A stretch of 27,044 bases of DNA from Metaruminococcus_A gallistercoris (lineage in GTDB: Bacteria > Bacillota > Clostridia > Oscillospirales > Ruminococcaceae), in the NCBI GenBank assembly GCA_904394975.1, contig CAJFNQ010000034.1, positions 1 through 27,044 of the forward strand, in the 5' to 3' direction. The position numbers and the translations under genes are program-made. The notes under the pieces are model-generated. The model searched no databases, was not told where the DNA came from, and saw nothing but the letters and a program-made list of their open reading frames with translations. Each line of letters opens with the position of its first letter. The stretch's first letter is position 1. Shown here in pieces: positions 13,414 through 21,360 of this stretch.

Positions 13414-14061
13414 ATGAAACTGTTTGTCGATACCGCAAACGTAAACGACATCCGCGAAGCAAATGATTTGGGCGTCATCTGCGGCGTTACCACCAACCCG
13501 TCTCTGATCGCGAAAGAGGGCAGAGATTTTGTTGAGGTCGTAAAAGAGATTACAAGCATTGTCGATGGCCCGATCTCTGCTGAGGTCATTTCCCTTGAGG
13601 CTCCGAAAATGGTTGAAGAAGCTCTTGAGCTTGCGAAGATCCATAAAAATATCGTTATCAAAATCCCAATGTGCGCAGAGGGCCTCAAAGCTGTAAAACA
13701 GCTCACCGCGAAGGGCATCAAAACCAACGTGACCCTCATCTTCTCCGCTGCACAGGCTCTTCTTGCTGCAAGAGCAGGCGCTACATACGTCAGCCCGTTC
13801 CTCGGCCGTCTGGACGACATCGGCTCCGAAGGCATGATCCTTATTGAGGACATTGCTCAGATCTTTGCTGTTCATGACATCAAGACTGAAATCATTGCTG
13901 CTTCCATCCGCAACCCGATCCATGTTATCGAGGCTGCAAAAGCTGGCTGCGACATTGCTACCATCCCGTACAATGTCATCAAACAGATGATCGGCCATCC
14001 GCTGACCACTGCCGGCATCGAGCGCTTCCTCAAAGACTGGGAAGGCGTTCCGAAGAAATAA
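13414..14061 (+). CDS. Transaldolase-like / fructose-6-phosphate aldolase (short TalC type)
   Basis: This 215-aa protein has the size and motifs of the small transaldolase subfamily: MKLFVDTANVNDIREANDLG, GVTTNPSLIAKEGRDF, the Schiff-base lysine K83 in NIVIKIPM, TNVTLIFSAAQALLAARAGA and ASIRNPIHVIEAAKAGCDIAT. These enzymes transfer or release dihydroxyacetone units (transaldolase or fructose-6-phosphate aldolase activity); sequence alone does not separate the two. AGGAAAGGA precedes the ATG. As the third gene of the araB-araD operon it would process xylulose 5-phosphate-derived sugars. Codons look biased toward GCT, GTT, ATC and AAA, suggesting high expression (not counted). Confidence 0.9.
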   Translation: MKLFVDTANVNDIREANDLGVICGVTTNPSLIAKEGRDFVEVVKEITSIVDGPISAEVISLEAPKMVEEALELAKIHKNIVIKIPMCAEGLKAVKQLTAKGIKTNVTLIFSAAQALLAARAGATYVSPFLGRLDDIGSEGMILIEDIAQIFAVHDIKTEIIAASIRNPIHVIEAAKAGCDIATIPYNVIKQMIGHPLTTAGIERFLKDWEGVPKK

Positions 14062-14074
14062 GGTTTCGGTTTAC

Positions 14075-14110
14075 AAAAAAGCCTGTCTGGTTTCAGACAG
14101 GCTTTTTTCT
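14075..14110 (+). terminator. Bidirectional terminator between tal and the DUF4870-like gene
   Basis: GCCTGTCTG (14081-14089) and CAGACAGGC (14094-14102) enclose a GTTT loop, with six A before and six T after. It ends the pentose operon on the plus strand and the pheA/DUF4870 transcript on the minus strand. Confidence 0.92.
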
Positions 14111-14163
14111 TTTTTCTTATTTTCGGCTGGATGCAAACAACGACCCATTTGGCCGGCGGTGCG

Positions 14164-14553
14164 TTACCGGTCGTAGCGGAAGAAGATGAACACATCACCA
14201 ATGACGGGGAGCGGACGCACATATCCCCGCAGGACCGAAATGATCCCGTAAACGATCCAAATGAGAAAGACGGCGGACGCTACAAAGCTGAGCAGAAACG
14301 GGATGATCCACAAAAAGAAAAAGCTGAACACCACCCCGGTGATGTTAATGACGATCCCCACCGCCATTTCCAGAATGAACAGGATCAGTCCCTGATTGGC
14401 GTGGTAGCGCACAAAACGGGAATTCGGCTTCATCAGGTAAGGGATGATGAACAGAAAGCCGAGGTAGCACAGCAGGCACCAGAACCGGTTTTCTTTTACG
14501 TCCGCCGGGTCTGGGATAAAGGTCGGCTTTTCGCGGAAAACGTGTAAATTCAT
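14164..14553 (-). CDS. DUF4870-like small membrane protein
   Basis: This 129-aa protein has three to four hydrophobic segments: FWCLLCYLGFLFIIPYL near 24-40, LILFILEMAVGIVINITGVV near 56-75, FFFLWIIPFLLSF near 77-89 and VFLIWIVYGIISVL near 94-107. The loop RFVRYHANQGL after the first helix is the hallmark of the DUF4870/Tic20-like family. Function is unknown. GGAGGAAAATT precedes the ATG. It starts 12 bases after the pheA stop, so the two are probably co-transcribed, although nothing in the family links it to Phe biosynthesis. Confidence 0.78.
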   Translation of the reverse strand: MNLHVFREKPTFIPDPADVKENRFWCLLCYLGFLFIIPYLMKPNSRFVRYHANQGLILFILEMAVGIVINITGVVFSFFFLWIIPFLLSFVASAVFLIWIVYGIISVLRGYVRPLPVIGDVFIFFRYDR

Positions 14554-14565
14554 AATTTTCCTCCG

Positions 14566-15708
14566 TTATGCTTCGGTTTCTTTATAATTGCCTAAAAATT
14601 TAAACGGTTCATATTCGGATTCCAGGTGGTTGAGCAGGTAAAAAACGTTTTCATCCCGCACGTTACCCAGAAAATCAATGTAGAAGATCACATCAAAATT
14701 TTTGGTGCCGATCGGTTTGGACTCGATCTTGGTGAGATCCACTCCGGCCGCCGCAAAAACAGTCAGCAGTTTGTACAGGCTGTTTGGCACATTGGGGATG
14801 GAAAGCGCCACGGAAACCATGTTTGCGTCCGGCTCCAGCCGCAGGTTTTTAGCAATACACATGAACCGGGTGTAGTTTTCGTCGGTGTTTTGAATACCGC
14901 TTTGCAGGATCTCGAGCCCGTACAGTTTGGCCGATTTACAAGAGCAGATCGCCGCGGCGGGTTCGTCTGTTTCACTTACGAATTTTGCCGCCATCGCTGT
15001 ATTTTGGAACTTGACCGGCGCTTTGCCCGGATGTGCGTCAAACCAGTTTTTGCACTGCATCAGCGCCTGTTCGTGAGAATAAACCTGTGTGACCTCATCA
15101 AGCGAGACACCGGGGCGTACCGCAAGGCAGTGTTCCACCTTGACCTTTACGCTGTACGCAATGAAAAAGTCATATTGTTTCATCAGCGCGTAAACATCCG
15201 CGACCGAACCGGCATTGGAGTTATCCACCGGCAGAACGCCATACTCGGTATCTCCCTGTTCCACGGCACGGAACACATCCTCGAACGCGTGGTGGAAGGT
15301 GATCTCCGCTTCCGGGAAAAGAGAATCCGCCGCGATGTGTGAATAAGCGCCTTCCACACCCTGACAGGCTACCCGCGGGTGCTGCGGACGCCCAACGCCG
15401 CTGTTTTGCAGGGCCGAACGGATCTGTTCGCAAAACGGCTGTATGGTGCCGATCTGTTTTCGCTGCTGGATCTTGGAAAGCTCCATCATGGACGTGTATA
15501 ACACCTTTGCGCTGGCGCTGTACTCTGGTCTTGCGCGGTTTGCCATTCGGTCGAGAATGGCGTTTTCACGCTCCGGATGAAAGATGGGAAGCCCGTTTTC
15601 CTGTTTGAACTGCGCCACGCCGCGCACAACGTCCATTCGTTTTTCAAAAAGCGGAAGAAGCCCGCTGTCGATTTCGTCAATCTGTTCCCGTAAAGAATTT
15701 AAATCCAT
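14566..15708 (-). CDS. pheA: Bifunctional chorismate mutase / prephenate dehydratase
   Basis: This 380-aa protein is a P-protein with three domains. Residues 1-90 are AroQ chorismate mutase (LREQIDEIDSGLLPLFEKRM, ENAILDRM). Residues about 112-290 are prephenate dehydratase (VACQGVEGAYSH, GVLPVDNSNAGSVADVY, YSHEQALMQC, and the catalytic NYTRFMCI). Residues about 300-375 are an ACT domain with KIESKPI, the Phe-binding ESRP-like motif, so feedback inhibition by phenylalanine is expected. It converts chorismate through prephenate to phenylpyruvate. AAAGGA lies nine bases before the ATG. It follows secA by 126 bases; that gap holds overlapping alternative hairpins. Confidence 0.95.
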   Translation of the reverse strand: MDLNSLREQIDEIDSGLLPLFEKRMDVVRGVAQFKQENGLPIFHPERENAILDRMANRARPEYSASAKVLYTSMMELSKIQQRKQIGTIQPFCEQIRSALQNSGVGRPQHPRVACQGVEGAYSHIAADSLFPEAEITFHHAFEDVFRAVEQGDTEYGVLPVDNSNAGSVADVYALMKQYDFFIAYSVKVKVEHCLAVRPGVSLDEVTQVYSHEQALMQCKNWFDAHPGKAPVKFQNTAMAAKFVSETDEPAAAICSCKSAKLYGLEILQSGIQNTDENYTRFMCIAKNLRLEPDANMVSVALSIPNVPNSLYKLLTVFAAAGVDLTKIESKPIGTKNFDVIFYIDFLGNVRDENVFYLLNHLESEYEPFKFLGNYKETEA

Positions 15709-15767
15709 TCGTCATGTTCCTTTGCGTATTTTTTAGACGGCAAAAATGCTTTCGTGCCTTTTGTATT

Positions 15768-15824
15768 GAAAAGAAACCGCCCGGCGCCTGTTTTCAAGAA
15801 CGAAAAGCAGTCGCACAGGCGGTT
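15768..15824 (-). terminator. Terminator or attenuator-like structure between secA and pheA
   Basis: On the minus strand AACCGCC (15824-15818) can pair with GGCGGTT (15781-15775), which is followed by TCTTTTC. The overlapping CGCCTGT (15821-15815) can instead pair with ACAGGCG (15791-15785). The two pairings share CGCC and so are mutually exclusive, although a combined bulged stem is also possible. It may simply terminate secA. Confidence 0.5.
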
Positions 15825-15834
15825 CGGCTATGAT

Positions 15835-18582
15835 TTAGTCGTTTTCATGCATGCCGCAGCATTTTTTGTACTTTTTACCGCTTCCGCAGGGACAGGGGTC
15901 GTTACGACCGACCTTCTGTTTGCGGACCGGCTGTTTTTTCACCGCTTTGTCGCCTCCGCCGACGGAAACGCCGGTCGGTTTTGCAACCTGTTCACGTTTT
16001 GGCTCTTCCGCGGTCTTGATCTGAACAGTCAGCAGCAGACGGACCGTATCCGCACGGATGGATTCGATCATCGCGTCGAACATGTCAAAGCCCTCAAGAC
16101 GGTACTCGACCACCGGGTTGCGCTGCCCGTACGCCCGCAGGGAGATGCCCCGGCGCAGTTCATCCATCGCGTCAATGTGGTCAATCCACTTGGTGTCAAC
16201 GACCTTTAACAGGATGACCCGCTCCAGTTCGCGCAGCATCTTTTCGCCCAGCTGCTGTTCGCGCTCTTCATACCGCTTCATGGCGCGGTCGGTCAGCTCT
16301 TCGGTGATGTCGGATTTCTGAATATCCGCCAGTTCGTTGACGGTGTAGTTCAAATCGTCCGGCCCTGTGAGGTAACCCATGTAGTGGTCACGTAAGCCGG
16401 TGATGTTCCAGTTGTCATGGACCTCATCGTCCGAAAGGTACTGGCTGACCGTTTCGGAAATGGTGTCTTTGATCATGGAAAGAATGCTTTCGTGAATGTC
16501 TTCGCCGTTGAGCACCTTGGCGCGCTGCCCGTAGATGATCTCGCGCTGGCGGTTCATGACGTCGTCATACTGCAACACGTTTTTGCGGATGCCGAAGTTG
16601 CGGCCTTCCACCTTGCGCTGCGCGCTCTCGATGGAGTTGGAAAGCATTTTGTTTTCGATCGGCTGCGATTCGTCGATCTTGAGCATGGTCATCATGTTCT
16701 GGATCCGCTCGCCGCCGAACAGCCGCATGAGGTCATCCTCGGCGGAAAGGAAGAAGCGGCTTTCACCCGGGTCGCCCTGACGGCCGGCACGTCCGCGCAG
16801 CTGGTTGTCGATACGGCGGGATTCATGCCGCTCGGTGCCCAGAATAAACAGGCCGCCCGCTTTTTTTACCTCTTCCGCTTCCGGCTGGATGGCAGCTTTG
16901 TATTTGTCGTTGAGTTGCTGGAATACCTTGCGCGCGTTTAAGATCTCCTCATCGTCGGTCTCCGCGAAGCTGGTTGCCTGCGCGATGAGTTCTTCGGTGT
17001 AGCCTTGTTTGCGCATGTCGTGTTTGGCGAGATATTCCGCGTTGCCGCCCAGCGCAATATCGGTACCACGGCCGGCCATGTTGGTCGCGATGGTAACGGC
17101 GCCTTTTTTACCGGCCTGCGCAATGATCTCCGCTTCCTTGTCGTGGTATTTCGCGTTGAGTACTTCGTGTTTGATCCCCCTGCGGCGGAGCATACCGCTC
17201 AGGTGTTCCGATTTATCAATGGAAATGGTACCCACCAGCACCGGCTGGCCTTTTTGGTGGCATTCCACGATCTGGTCGATGACAGCGTTGAATTTCGCCG
17301 CTTCGGTTTTGTAGATCACATCCGGCCAGTCTTTGCGGATGACCGGCTTGTTGGTCGGGATCTCAATGACATCCAGCTTGTAGATCTCGCGGAACTCGCT
17401 CTCTTCGGTCATGGCCGTACCGGTCATGCCGGACAGTTTATCATACAGCCGGAAGAAGTTCTGGAAGGTGATGGTCGCCAGCGTTTTGGATTCACGCATG
17501 ACGTTGACCCCTTCTTTTGCCTCGATGGCCTGATGGAGCCCTTCGTTGTAGCGGCGGCCCATCATCAAACGGCCGGTGAATTCGTCAACGATGATGACTT
17601 CACCGTCTTTGACAACGTAGTCCACATCCCGGTGCATGATGCCGTACGCCTTGATCGCCTGGTTGATGTGGTGCAGGATGGTCATGTTTTCCGCGTCCAT
17701 CAGGTTTTCCACGTGGAAGTAATTTTCCGCTTTTTCCACGCCGCGCGGGGTGAGGGTAGCGGTTTTGGCTTTTTCGTCAACGATGTAGTCGGCGTCGATG
17801 GATTCATCGATCTCCTCTTTGTCGTTGAGCTCAGCTACTTTATAAACCTTCAGGCGTTTCGCGAAGTTGTCCGCCACCGTATAAAGCTCGGTGGATTTAT
17901 CCCCCTGGCCGGAGATGATGAGCGGGGTACGGGCTTCATCAATTAAAATAGAGTCAACCTCGTCGACAATGGCAAAGTTAAAGCCGCGCTGGACCTTGTT
18001 TTCTTTGTAGATGACCATGTTATCACGCAGGTAGTCAAACCCCAGCTCGTTGTTGGTGCCGTAGGTGATGTCGCAGTTGTAGGCAGCACGGCGCTGCTCG
18101 TTGTCCATATCGTGAACAATGAGTCCGACCGTCAGCCCGAGGTAGTTGTAGACCTTGCCCATCCACTCTGAGTCACGGGTGGCAAGGTAATCGTTGACGG
18201 TGACGATGTGAACGCCTTTTCCAGAAAGGGCGTTGAGGTAGGCGGCAAGGGTAGCCACAAGGGTTTTACCTTCACCGGTCTTCATTTCAGAGATGCGTCC
18301 CTGATGCAGCACGATACCGCCGATGATCTGCACCGGGAAGTGTTTCATGCCAAGCACACGCCAGGCGGCTTCACGGCAGGTGGCGAACGCTTCCGGAAGA
18401 AGGCTGTCCAGCGTAGCGCCGTTTCGGTAACGTTCACGGAGCAGATTGGTCTGGCTTTTGAGCTCAGCTTCGCTCATGTCAGCGTAGATGTGCTCCAGAT
18501 CAAGCACCTGCTGCATGATGGGCTTGATGCGCTTGAGTTCACGGTTGGAATAGGTGCCGATGATTTTATCAAGAATTCCCAA
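15835..18582 (-). CDS. secA: SecA preprotein translocase ATPase
   Basis: This protein of about 915 aa powers Sec-dependent export at the membrane with SecYEG. It shows Walker A MKTGEGKTLVATLAAYLNAL, the DEVDSILIDEARTPLIISG motor motif, FFRLYDKLSGMTGTAMTE, TIATNMAGRGTDIALGGNAE, and QLRGRAGRQGDPGESRFFLS. A C-terminal zinc-binding SEC-C tail reads CPCGSGKKYKKCCG. A TTG start at 18582 is preferred: it gives MGILDKIIGTYSNRELKRI, as in other SecA proteins, and GAGGTGA lies five bases upstream. The GTG at 18591 overlaps that ribosome binding site and would add only MNQ. A SigA-type promoter lies at 18706-18734. Downstream is pheA rather than the prfB often found after secA. Confidence 0.96.
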   Translation of the reverse strand: MGILDKIIGTYSNRELKRIKPIMQQVLDLEHIYADMSEAELKSQTNLLRERYRNGATLDSLLPEAFATCREAAWRVLGMKHFPVQIIGGIVLHQGRISEMKTGEGKTLVATLAAYLNALSGKGVHIVTVNDYLATRDSEWMGKVYNYLGLTVGLIVHDMDNEQRRAAYNCDITYGTNNELGFDYLRDNMVIYKENKVQRGFNFAIVDEVDSILIDEARTPLIISGQGDKSTELYTVADNFAKRLKVYKVAELNDKEEIDESIDADYIVDEKAKTATLTPRGVEKAENYFHVENLMDAENMTILHHINQAIKAYGIMHRDVDYVVKDGEVIIVDEFTGRLMMGRRYNEGLHQAIEAKEGVNVMRESKTLATITFQNFFRLYDKLSGMTGTAMTEESEFREIYKLDVIEIPTNKPVIRKDWPDVIYKTEAAKFNAVIDQIVECHQKGQPVLVGTISIDKSEHLSGMLRRRGIKHEVLNAKYHDKEAEIIAQAGKKGAVTIATNMAGRGTDIALGGNAEYLAKHDMRKQGYTEELIAQATSFAETDDEEILNARKVFQQLNDKYKAAIQPEAEEVKKAGGLFILGTERHESRRIDNQLRGRAGRQGDPGESRFFLSAEDDLMRLFGGERIQNMMTMLKIDESQPIENKMLSNSIESAQRKVEGRNFGIRKNVLQYDDVMNRQREIIYGQRAKVLNGEDIHESILSMIKDTISETVSQYLSDDEVHDNWNITGLRDHYMGYLTGPDDLNYTVNELADIQKSDITEELTDRAMKRYEEREQQLGEKMLRELERVILLKVVDTKWIDHIDAMDELRRGISLRAYGQRNPVVEYRLEGFDMFDAMIESIRADTVRLLLTVQIKTAEEPKREQVAKPTGVSVGGGDKAVKKQPVRKQKVGRNDPCPCGSGKKYKKCCGMHEND

Positions 18583-18705
18583 TTGGTTCACCTCATGTTT
18601 TTATTTTGCGCCGCATGTTCAGACATCCGCCCGGAACAAACCGGGGAGCGGGATCAAAAACAACGTTGAAAAGGGGATGAAAGCGGCTTTTGCATACTAC
18701 GTTTT

Positions 18706-18734
18706 ATTTTAATGCTTCGGCGTGTAAAAGTCAA
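18706..18734 (-). promoter_or_regulatory. SigA-type promoter of secA
   Basis: On the minus strand TTGACT (18734-18729), 17-base spacer and TAAAAT (18711-18706). It implies a leader of about 115 bases before the secA start. Confidence 0.72.
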
Positions 18735-19122
18735 ACGAAACAGGGCGGAAAGCGCCTTTCAAATGTAATATATTTGTAAATTTCTTCCGGTTTGCGCCTG
18801 TGTGGCGGTCCAATGTGTTTTTGCCGCGGGACGGGGAAATGCCGGGCGGAAAAAGCAGGCAGAATCCAATTGGGCGCGCGGCCGTTTTCTGCTGACCGAT
18901 TACACCCCCTTTGCCTTGCAGGCTGCTTTCGGGTGTGTTTTGTGTAGTAAAAATGAGCAGTGGGCACGGATGATTCAGGCAGAAAAGGGGTGCCGTGCCA
19001 AACGAACGAAGCAGAGAAAGCCTGAAACAGTCCTTTTCTCCATCCAGTTTGCCCAAAACCGGCAGGACTTTTCAAATTCGTTTGTTTTTTCACAATTTCG
19101 CCGGAGACTCGCCGCAAAACTC
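18735..19122. other. Long non-coding stretch between secA and the NifU-like gene
   Basis: About 390 bases separate the two divergent promoters. I see no ORF with a plausible ribosome binding site and protein-like composition, no tRNA and no terminator. A partial inverted repeat, CAAAT-N7-ATTTG (about 18761-18777), sits next to the secA -35 box. A small RNA cannot be excluded. Confidence 0.4.
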
Positions 19123-19151
19123 TTGCGTTTTCTTCCCGTTTCGATTATAAT
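19123..19151 (+). promoter_or_regulatory. SigA-type promoter of the NifU-like/GGGtGRT operon
   Basis: TTGCGT (19123-19128), 17-base spacer and a perfect TATAAT (19146-19151). It lies about 50 bases before the ATG at 19200. Confidence 0.72.
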
Positions 19152-19199
19152 TGGAAAAGAATGTTGCATATAAAGCAAGAAACTGAAAGGAGAATCACT

Positions 19200-19892
19200 A
19201 TGAACTATTCTCATGAAGTTGAGAGAATGTGTGTTCTTACCAAAGGCCCGCATCATGGCCCTGCTCCGATTCCGGAAGAAGGCAAGTGGGTCAAAGCCTA
19301 TGAAATAAAAGACATTTCCGGTCTTTCCCACGGTGTGGGCTGGTGCGCTCCGCAGCAGGGTACCTGTAAGCTCACCCTCAACGTGAAAGACGGTATCATC
19401 GAAGAAGCTATGGTCGAGACTCTGGGCTGCTCCGGCATGACCCATTCCGCTGCTATGGCTGCTGAGATCCTTCCGGGCAAAACCATGCTCGAAGCTCTGA
19501 ACACCGACCTCGTTTGTGACGCGATCAACGTTGCAATGCGTGAAATCTTCAAACAGCTCGTTTACGGTCGTTCCCAGACTGCGTTCTCTGAAGGCGGCCT
19601 GCCGATCGGCGCTGGCCTGGAAGACCTTGGTAAAGGCCTTCGTTCTCAGGTTGGTACCATGTTCAGCACCAAAGACAAGGGCGTTCGTTACCTTGAACTC
19701 GCAGAGGGTTATGTTCTTTCCATGGGCGTAGACGAAAACGGCGAAGCCATTGGCTACAAGTTCGTTCGTCTGGGCAAAATGCTGGAGGATATCCGCCACG
19801 GTGTTGATCCGAAAACCGCTTACGAGAAAAACATCGGTACATATGGCCGTTATGACGAAGCGGCGAAATATGTCGATCCTCGTGAAGAATAA
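19200..19892 (+). CDS. NifU/IscU-like iron-sulfur scaffold-type protein (GGGtGRT partner)
   Basis: This 230-aa protein has a central NifU_N/IscU-like segment: GWCAPQQGTCKLTLNVKDGI, then EEAMVETLGCSGMTHSAAMA. C49 and C77 align with the first two cluster-binding Cys of IscU. Further Cys are C11, C56 and C106. The third canonical IscU Cys is not obvious in the downstream FSEGGLPIGAGLEDLGKGLR. The protein is longer than IscU (about 130 aa), with extra N- and C-terminal parts. GAAAGGAG lies seven bases before the ATG. It is followed after 18 bases by the GGGtGRT gene, and such pairs are known from Firmicutes. Fe-S binding is inferred. Codons look rich in GCT, GTT, GGT and CGT, suggesting high expression. 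Confidence 0.82.
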   Translation: MNYSHEVERMCVLTKGPHHGPAPIPEEGKWVKAYEIKDISGLSHGVGWCAPQQGTCKLTLNVKDGIIEEAMVETLGCSGMTHSAAMAAEILPGKTMLEALNTDLVCDAINVAMREIFKQLVYGRSQTAFSEGGLPIGAGLEDLGKGLRSQVGTMFSTKDKGVRYLELAEGYVLSMGVDENGEAIGYKFVRLGKMLEDIRHGVDPKTAYEKNIGTYGRYDEAAKYVDPREE

Positions 19893-19910
19893 TAGAGGAG
19901 GTAAGAAAGA

Positions 19911-20912
19911 ATGGCACAGTTTGAAGGAAAAGAAAGAAGAATGCCGAAAATCGAGAAATGCCTGGCTGAATACGGCTTCGCAACTCTTGAGGACGCGCGT
20001 GACCTTTGCCTGTCCAAAGGCATCAATGTAGATGAAATCGTGAAAGGCGTTCAGCCGATCGCATTTGAAAACGCTTCCTGGGCTTACACCCTTGGTACCG
20101 CAATCGCACTGAAAAAAGGCATCAACAAAGCGGCGGACGCTGCTGAGGCAATCGGTATCGGCCTTCAGGCATTCTGCGTACCGGGCTCCGTTGCGGAACA
20201 GCGTAACGTTGGCCAGGGCCATGGTAACCTCGGCGCAATGCTTCTGCGCGAAGAGACCGACTGCTTCTGCTTCCTCGCAGGTCATGAATCCTTTGCTGCT
20301 GCGGAAGGCGCAATCGGTATTGCCCGTACCGCAAACAAGGCAAGAAAGAAACCGCTTCGTGTTATCCTCAACGGCCTTGGTAAAGACGCGGCTTACATCA
20401 TCTCCAGAATCAACGGCTTCACCTATGTTGAGACCGATTACGATTTCTTCACCGGCGACCTGAAGATCGTCAGAGAAGTTTCCTTCTCCAGTGGTGAGAA
20501 ATCCAAAGTTCGCTGCTACGGCGCGAATGACGTTCTCGAAGGCGTTGCCATCATGAAACTTGAGAAGGTTGACGTTTCCATCACCGGTAACTCCACCAAC
20601 CCGGTTCGTTTCCAGCACCTGGTTGCTGGTACCTACAAGAAATGGGCAATGGAAAACGGCGTAAAATACTTCTCTGTTGCTTCCGGCGGCGGTACCGGCC
20701 GTACCCTGCATCCGGACAACATGGGCGCTGGCCCGGCTTCTTATGGCTTGACCGATTCGATGGGCCGTATGCACGGCGACGCGCAGTTTGCTGGTTCTTC
20801 TTCTGTTCCGGCGCACGTTGAAATGATGGGCCTCATGGGCATGGGCAACAACCCGATGGTTGGCGCTACCGTTGCTTGTGCGGTTGCAGTTGAGGAAGCT
20901 GCGAACAAATAA
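19911..20912 (+). CDS. GGGtGRT family protein, function unknown
   Basis: This 333-aa protein contains the family's naming motif GGGTGRT at residues 259-265 (SVASGGGTGRTLHPDN). Other likely conserved blocks are PGSVAEQRNVGQGHGNLGAM (91-110), CFCFLAGHESFAAAEGAIGI (118-137), TGNSTNPVRFQHL (225-237) and the Gly/Met-rich end VEMMGLMGMGNNPMVGAT (303-320). Seven Cys residues include C118 and C120. No signal peptide or clear membrane segment is seen, so it is probably cytoplasmic. GAGGAGGT precedes the ATG. It is the second gene of an operon with a NifU-like protein, which suggests a role in metal-cluster or cofactor chemistry (inferred). No function is established to my knowledge. Confidence 0.88.
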   Translation: MAQFEGKERRMPKIEKCLAEYGFATLEDARDLCLSKGINVDEIVKGVQPIAFENASWAYTLGTAIALKKGINKAADAAEAIGIGLQAFCVPGSVAEQRNVGQGHGNLGAMLLREETDCFCFLAGHESFAAAEGAIGIARTANKARKKPLRVILNGLGKDAAYIISRINGFTYVETDYDFFTGDLKIVREVSFSSGEKSKVRCYGANDVLEGVAIMKLEKVDVSITGNSTNPVRFQHLVAGTYKKWAMENGVKYFSVASGGGTGRTLHPDNMGAGPASYGLTDSMGRMHGDAQFAGSSSVPAHVEMMGLMGMGNNPMVGATVACAVAVEEAANK

Positions 20913-20941
20913 CATTTCGCTGCGGCAAATTGAAATTGTAC

Positions 20942-20970
20942 TTGCAAATCTTTTTGGTTTCGTGTATAAT
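20942..20970 (+). promoter_or_regulatory. Promoter of tRNA-Thr
   Basis: TTGCAA (20942-20947), 17-base spacer and TATAAT (20965-20970), located 52 bases before the mature tRNA 5' end. Confidence 0.75.
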
Positions 20971-20996
20971 TAATTGCAGCTTTGTGAAAAATGCTT

Positions 20997-21018
20997 CCGG
21001 GAAGGGTCACCTTCCCGG
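20997..21018 (+). other. Hairpin in the tRNA-Thr precursor leader
   Basis: CCGGGAAGG (20997-21005) and CCTTCCCGG (21010-21018) form a perfect 9-bp stem with a GTCA loop. It ends four bases before the tRNA. There is no T-run, so it is not an ordinary terminator. It could guide 5' processing or protect the precursor. Confidence 0.55.
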
Positions 21019-21022
21019 TTCT

Positions 21023-21098
21023 GCTGGAGTGGCTCAGTCGGTAGAGCAGCTGATTCGTAATCAGCAGGTCGTCGGTTCAAGTCCGATCTCCAGCTCCA
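21023..21098 (+). tRNA. tRNA-Thr (CGU)
   Basis: A complete 76-base cloverleaf with encoded CCA. Acceptor GCTGGAG pairs with CTCCAGC, the D arm is GCTC/GAGC, the anticodon stem is GCTGA/TCAGC around loop TTCGTAA (anticodon CGT, reading ACG), and the T arm is GTCGG-TTCAAGT-CCGAT. It has its own promoter and terminator. Confidence 0.97.
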
Positions 21099-21100
21099 AC

Positions 21101-21136
21101 AAAAGGGCGTCTTTTTAAGACGCCCTTTTGTTTTGC
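21101..21136 (+). terminator. Terminator after tRNA-Thr
   Basis: AAAAGGGCGTCTT pairs with AAGACGCCCTTTT around a TTT loop and is followed by GTTTT. It starts three bases after the tRNA CCA. It would also end any readthrough from the GGGtGRT operon. Confidence 0.9.
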
Positions 21137-21289
21137 TATGCAGTTTATTTTGTCAGCGCTTTTTGGCAGGAAATTAAAACACCGCTGTTGTTCGATGCAG
21201 CGCCATACACTGGGTTCAACGGACGGATGCAGCCATGATTCTCGCGGTTTTCAGCGTTTGATGCACAGGATTTTTTCTTTTTCTGCTTC

Positions 21290-21318
21290 TGTACAAACTG
21301 CGAAAGGTGTATTAAAAT
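21290..21318 (+). promoter_or_regulatory. SigA-type promoter of the alpha-galactosidase gene
   Basis: TGTACA (21290-21295), 17-base spacer and TAAAAT (21313-21318), about 40 bases before the ATG at 21361. The -35 box is weak, which fits a regulated gene. The rest of 21137-21290 shows nothing recognisable. Confidence 0.5.
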
Positions 21319-21360
21319 AAAATGGTAAATCATCCGCTTAGACGGTGAAAGAGGGATTCT

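Noticed and set aside
18802..19173. Open frames on both strands in the secA-NifU spacer
   Set aside because: No ribosome binding site, non-protein-like composition, and the plus-strand frame runs through the -35 and -10 boxes at 19123-19151.
18975..20915. Minus-strand 646-codon open frame opposite the NifU-like and GGGtGRT genes
   Set aside because: The plus strand encodes two recognised families with ribosome binding sites and a promoter. The antisense frame is Phe/His/Arg-rich and spans both genes, as expected from their codon bias.
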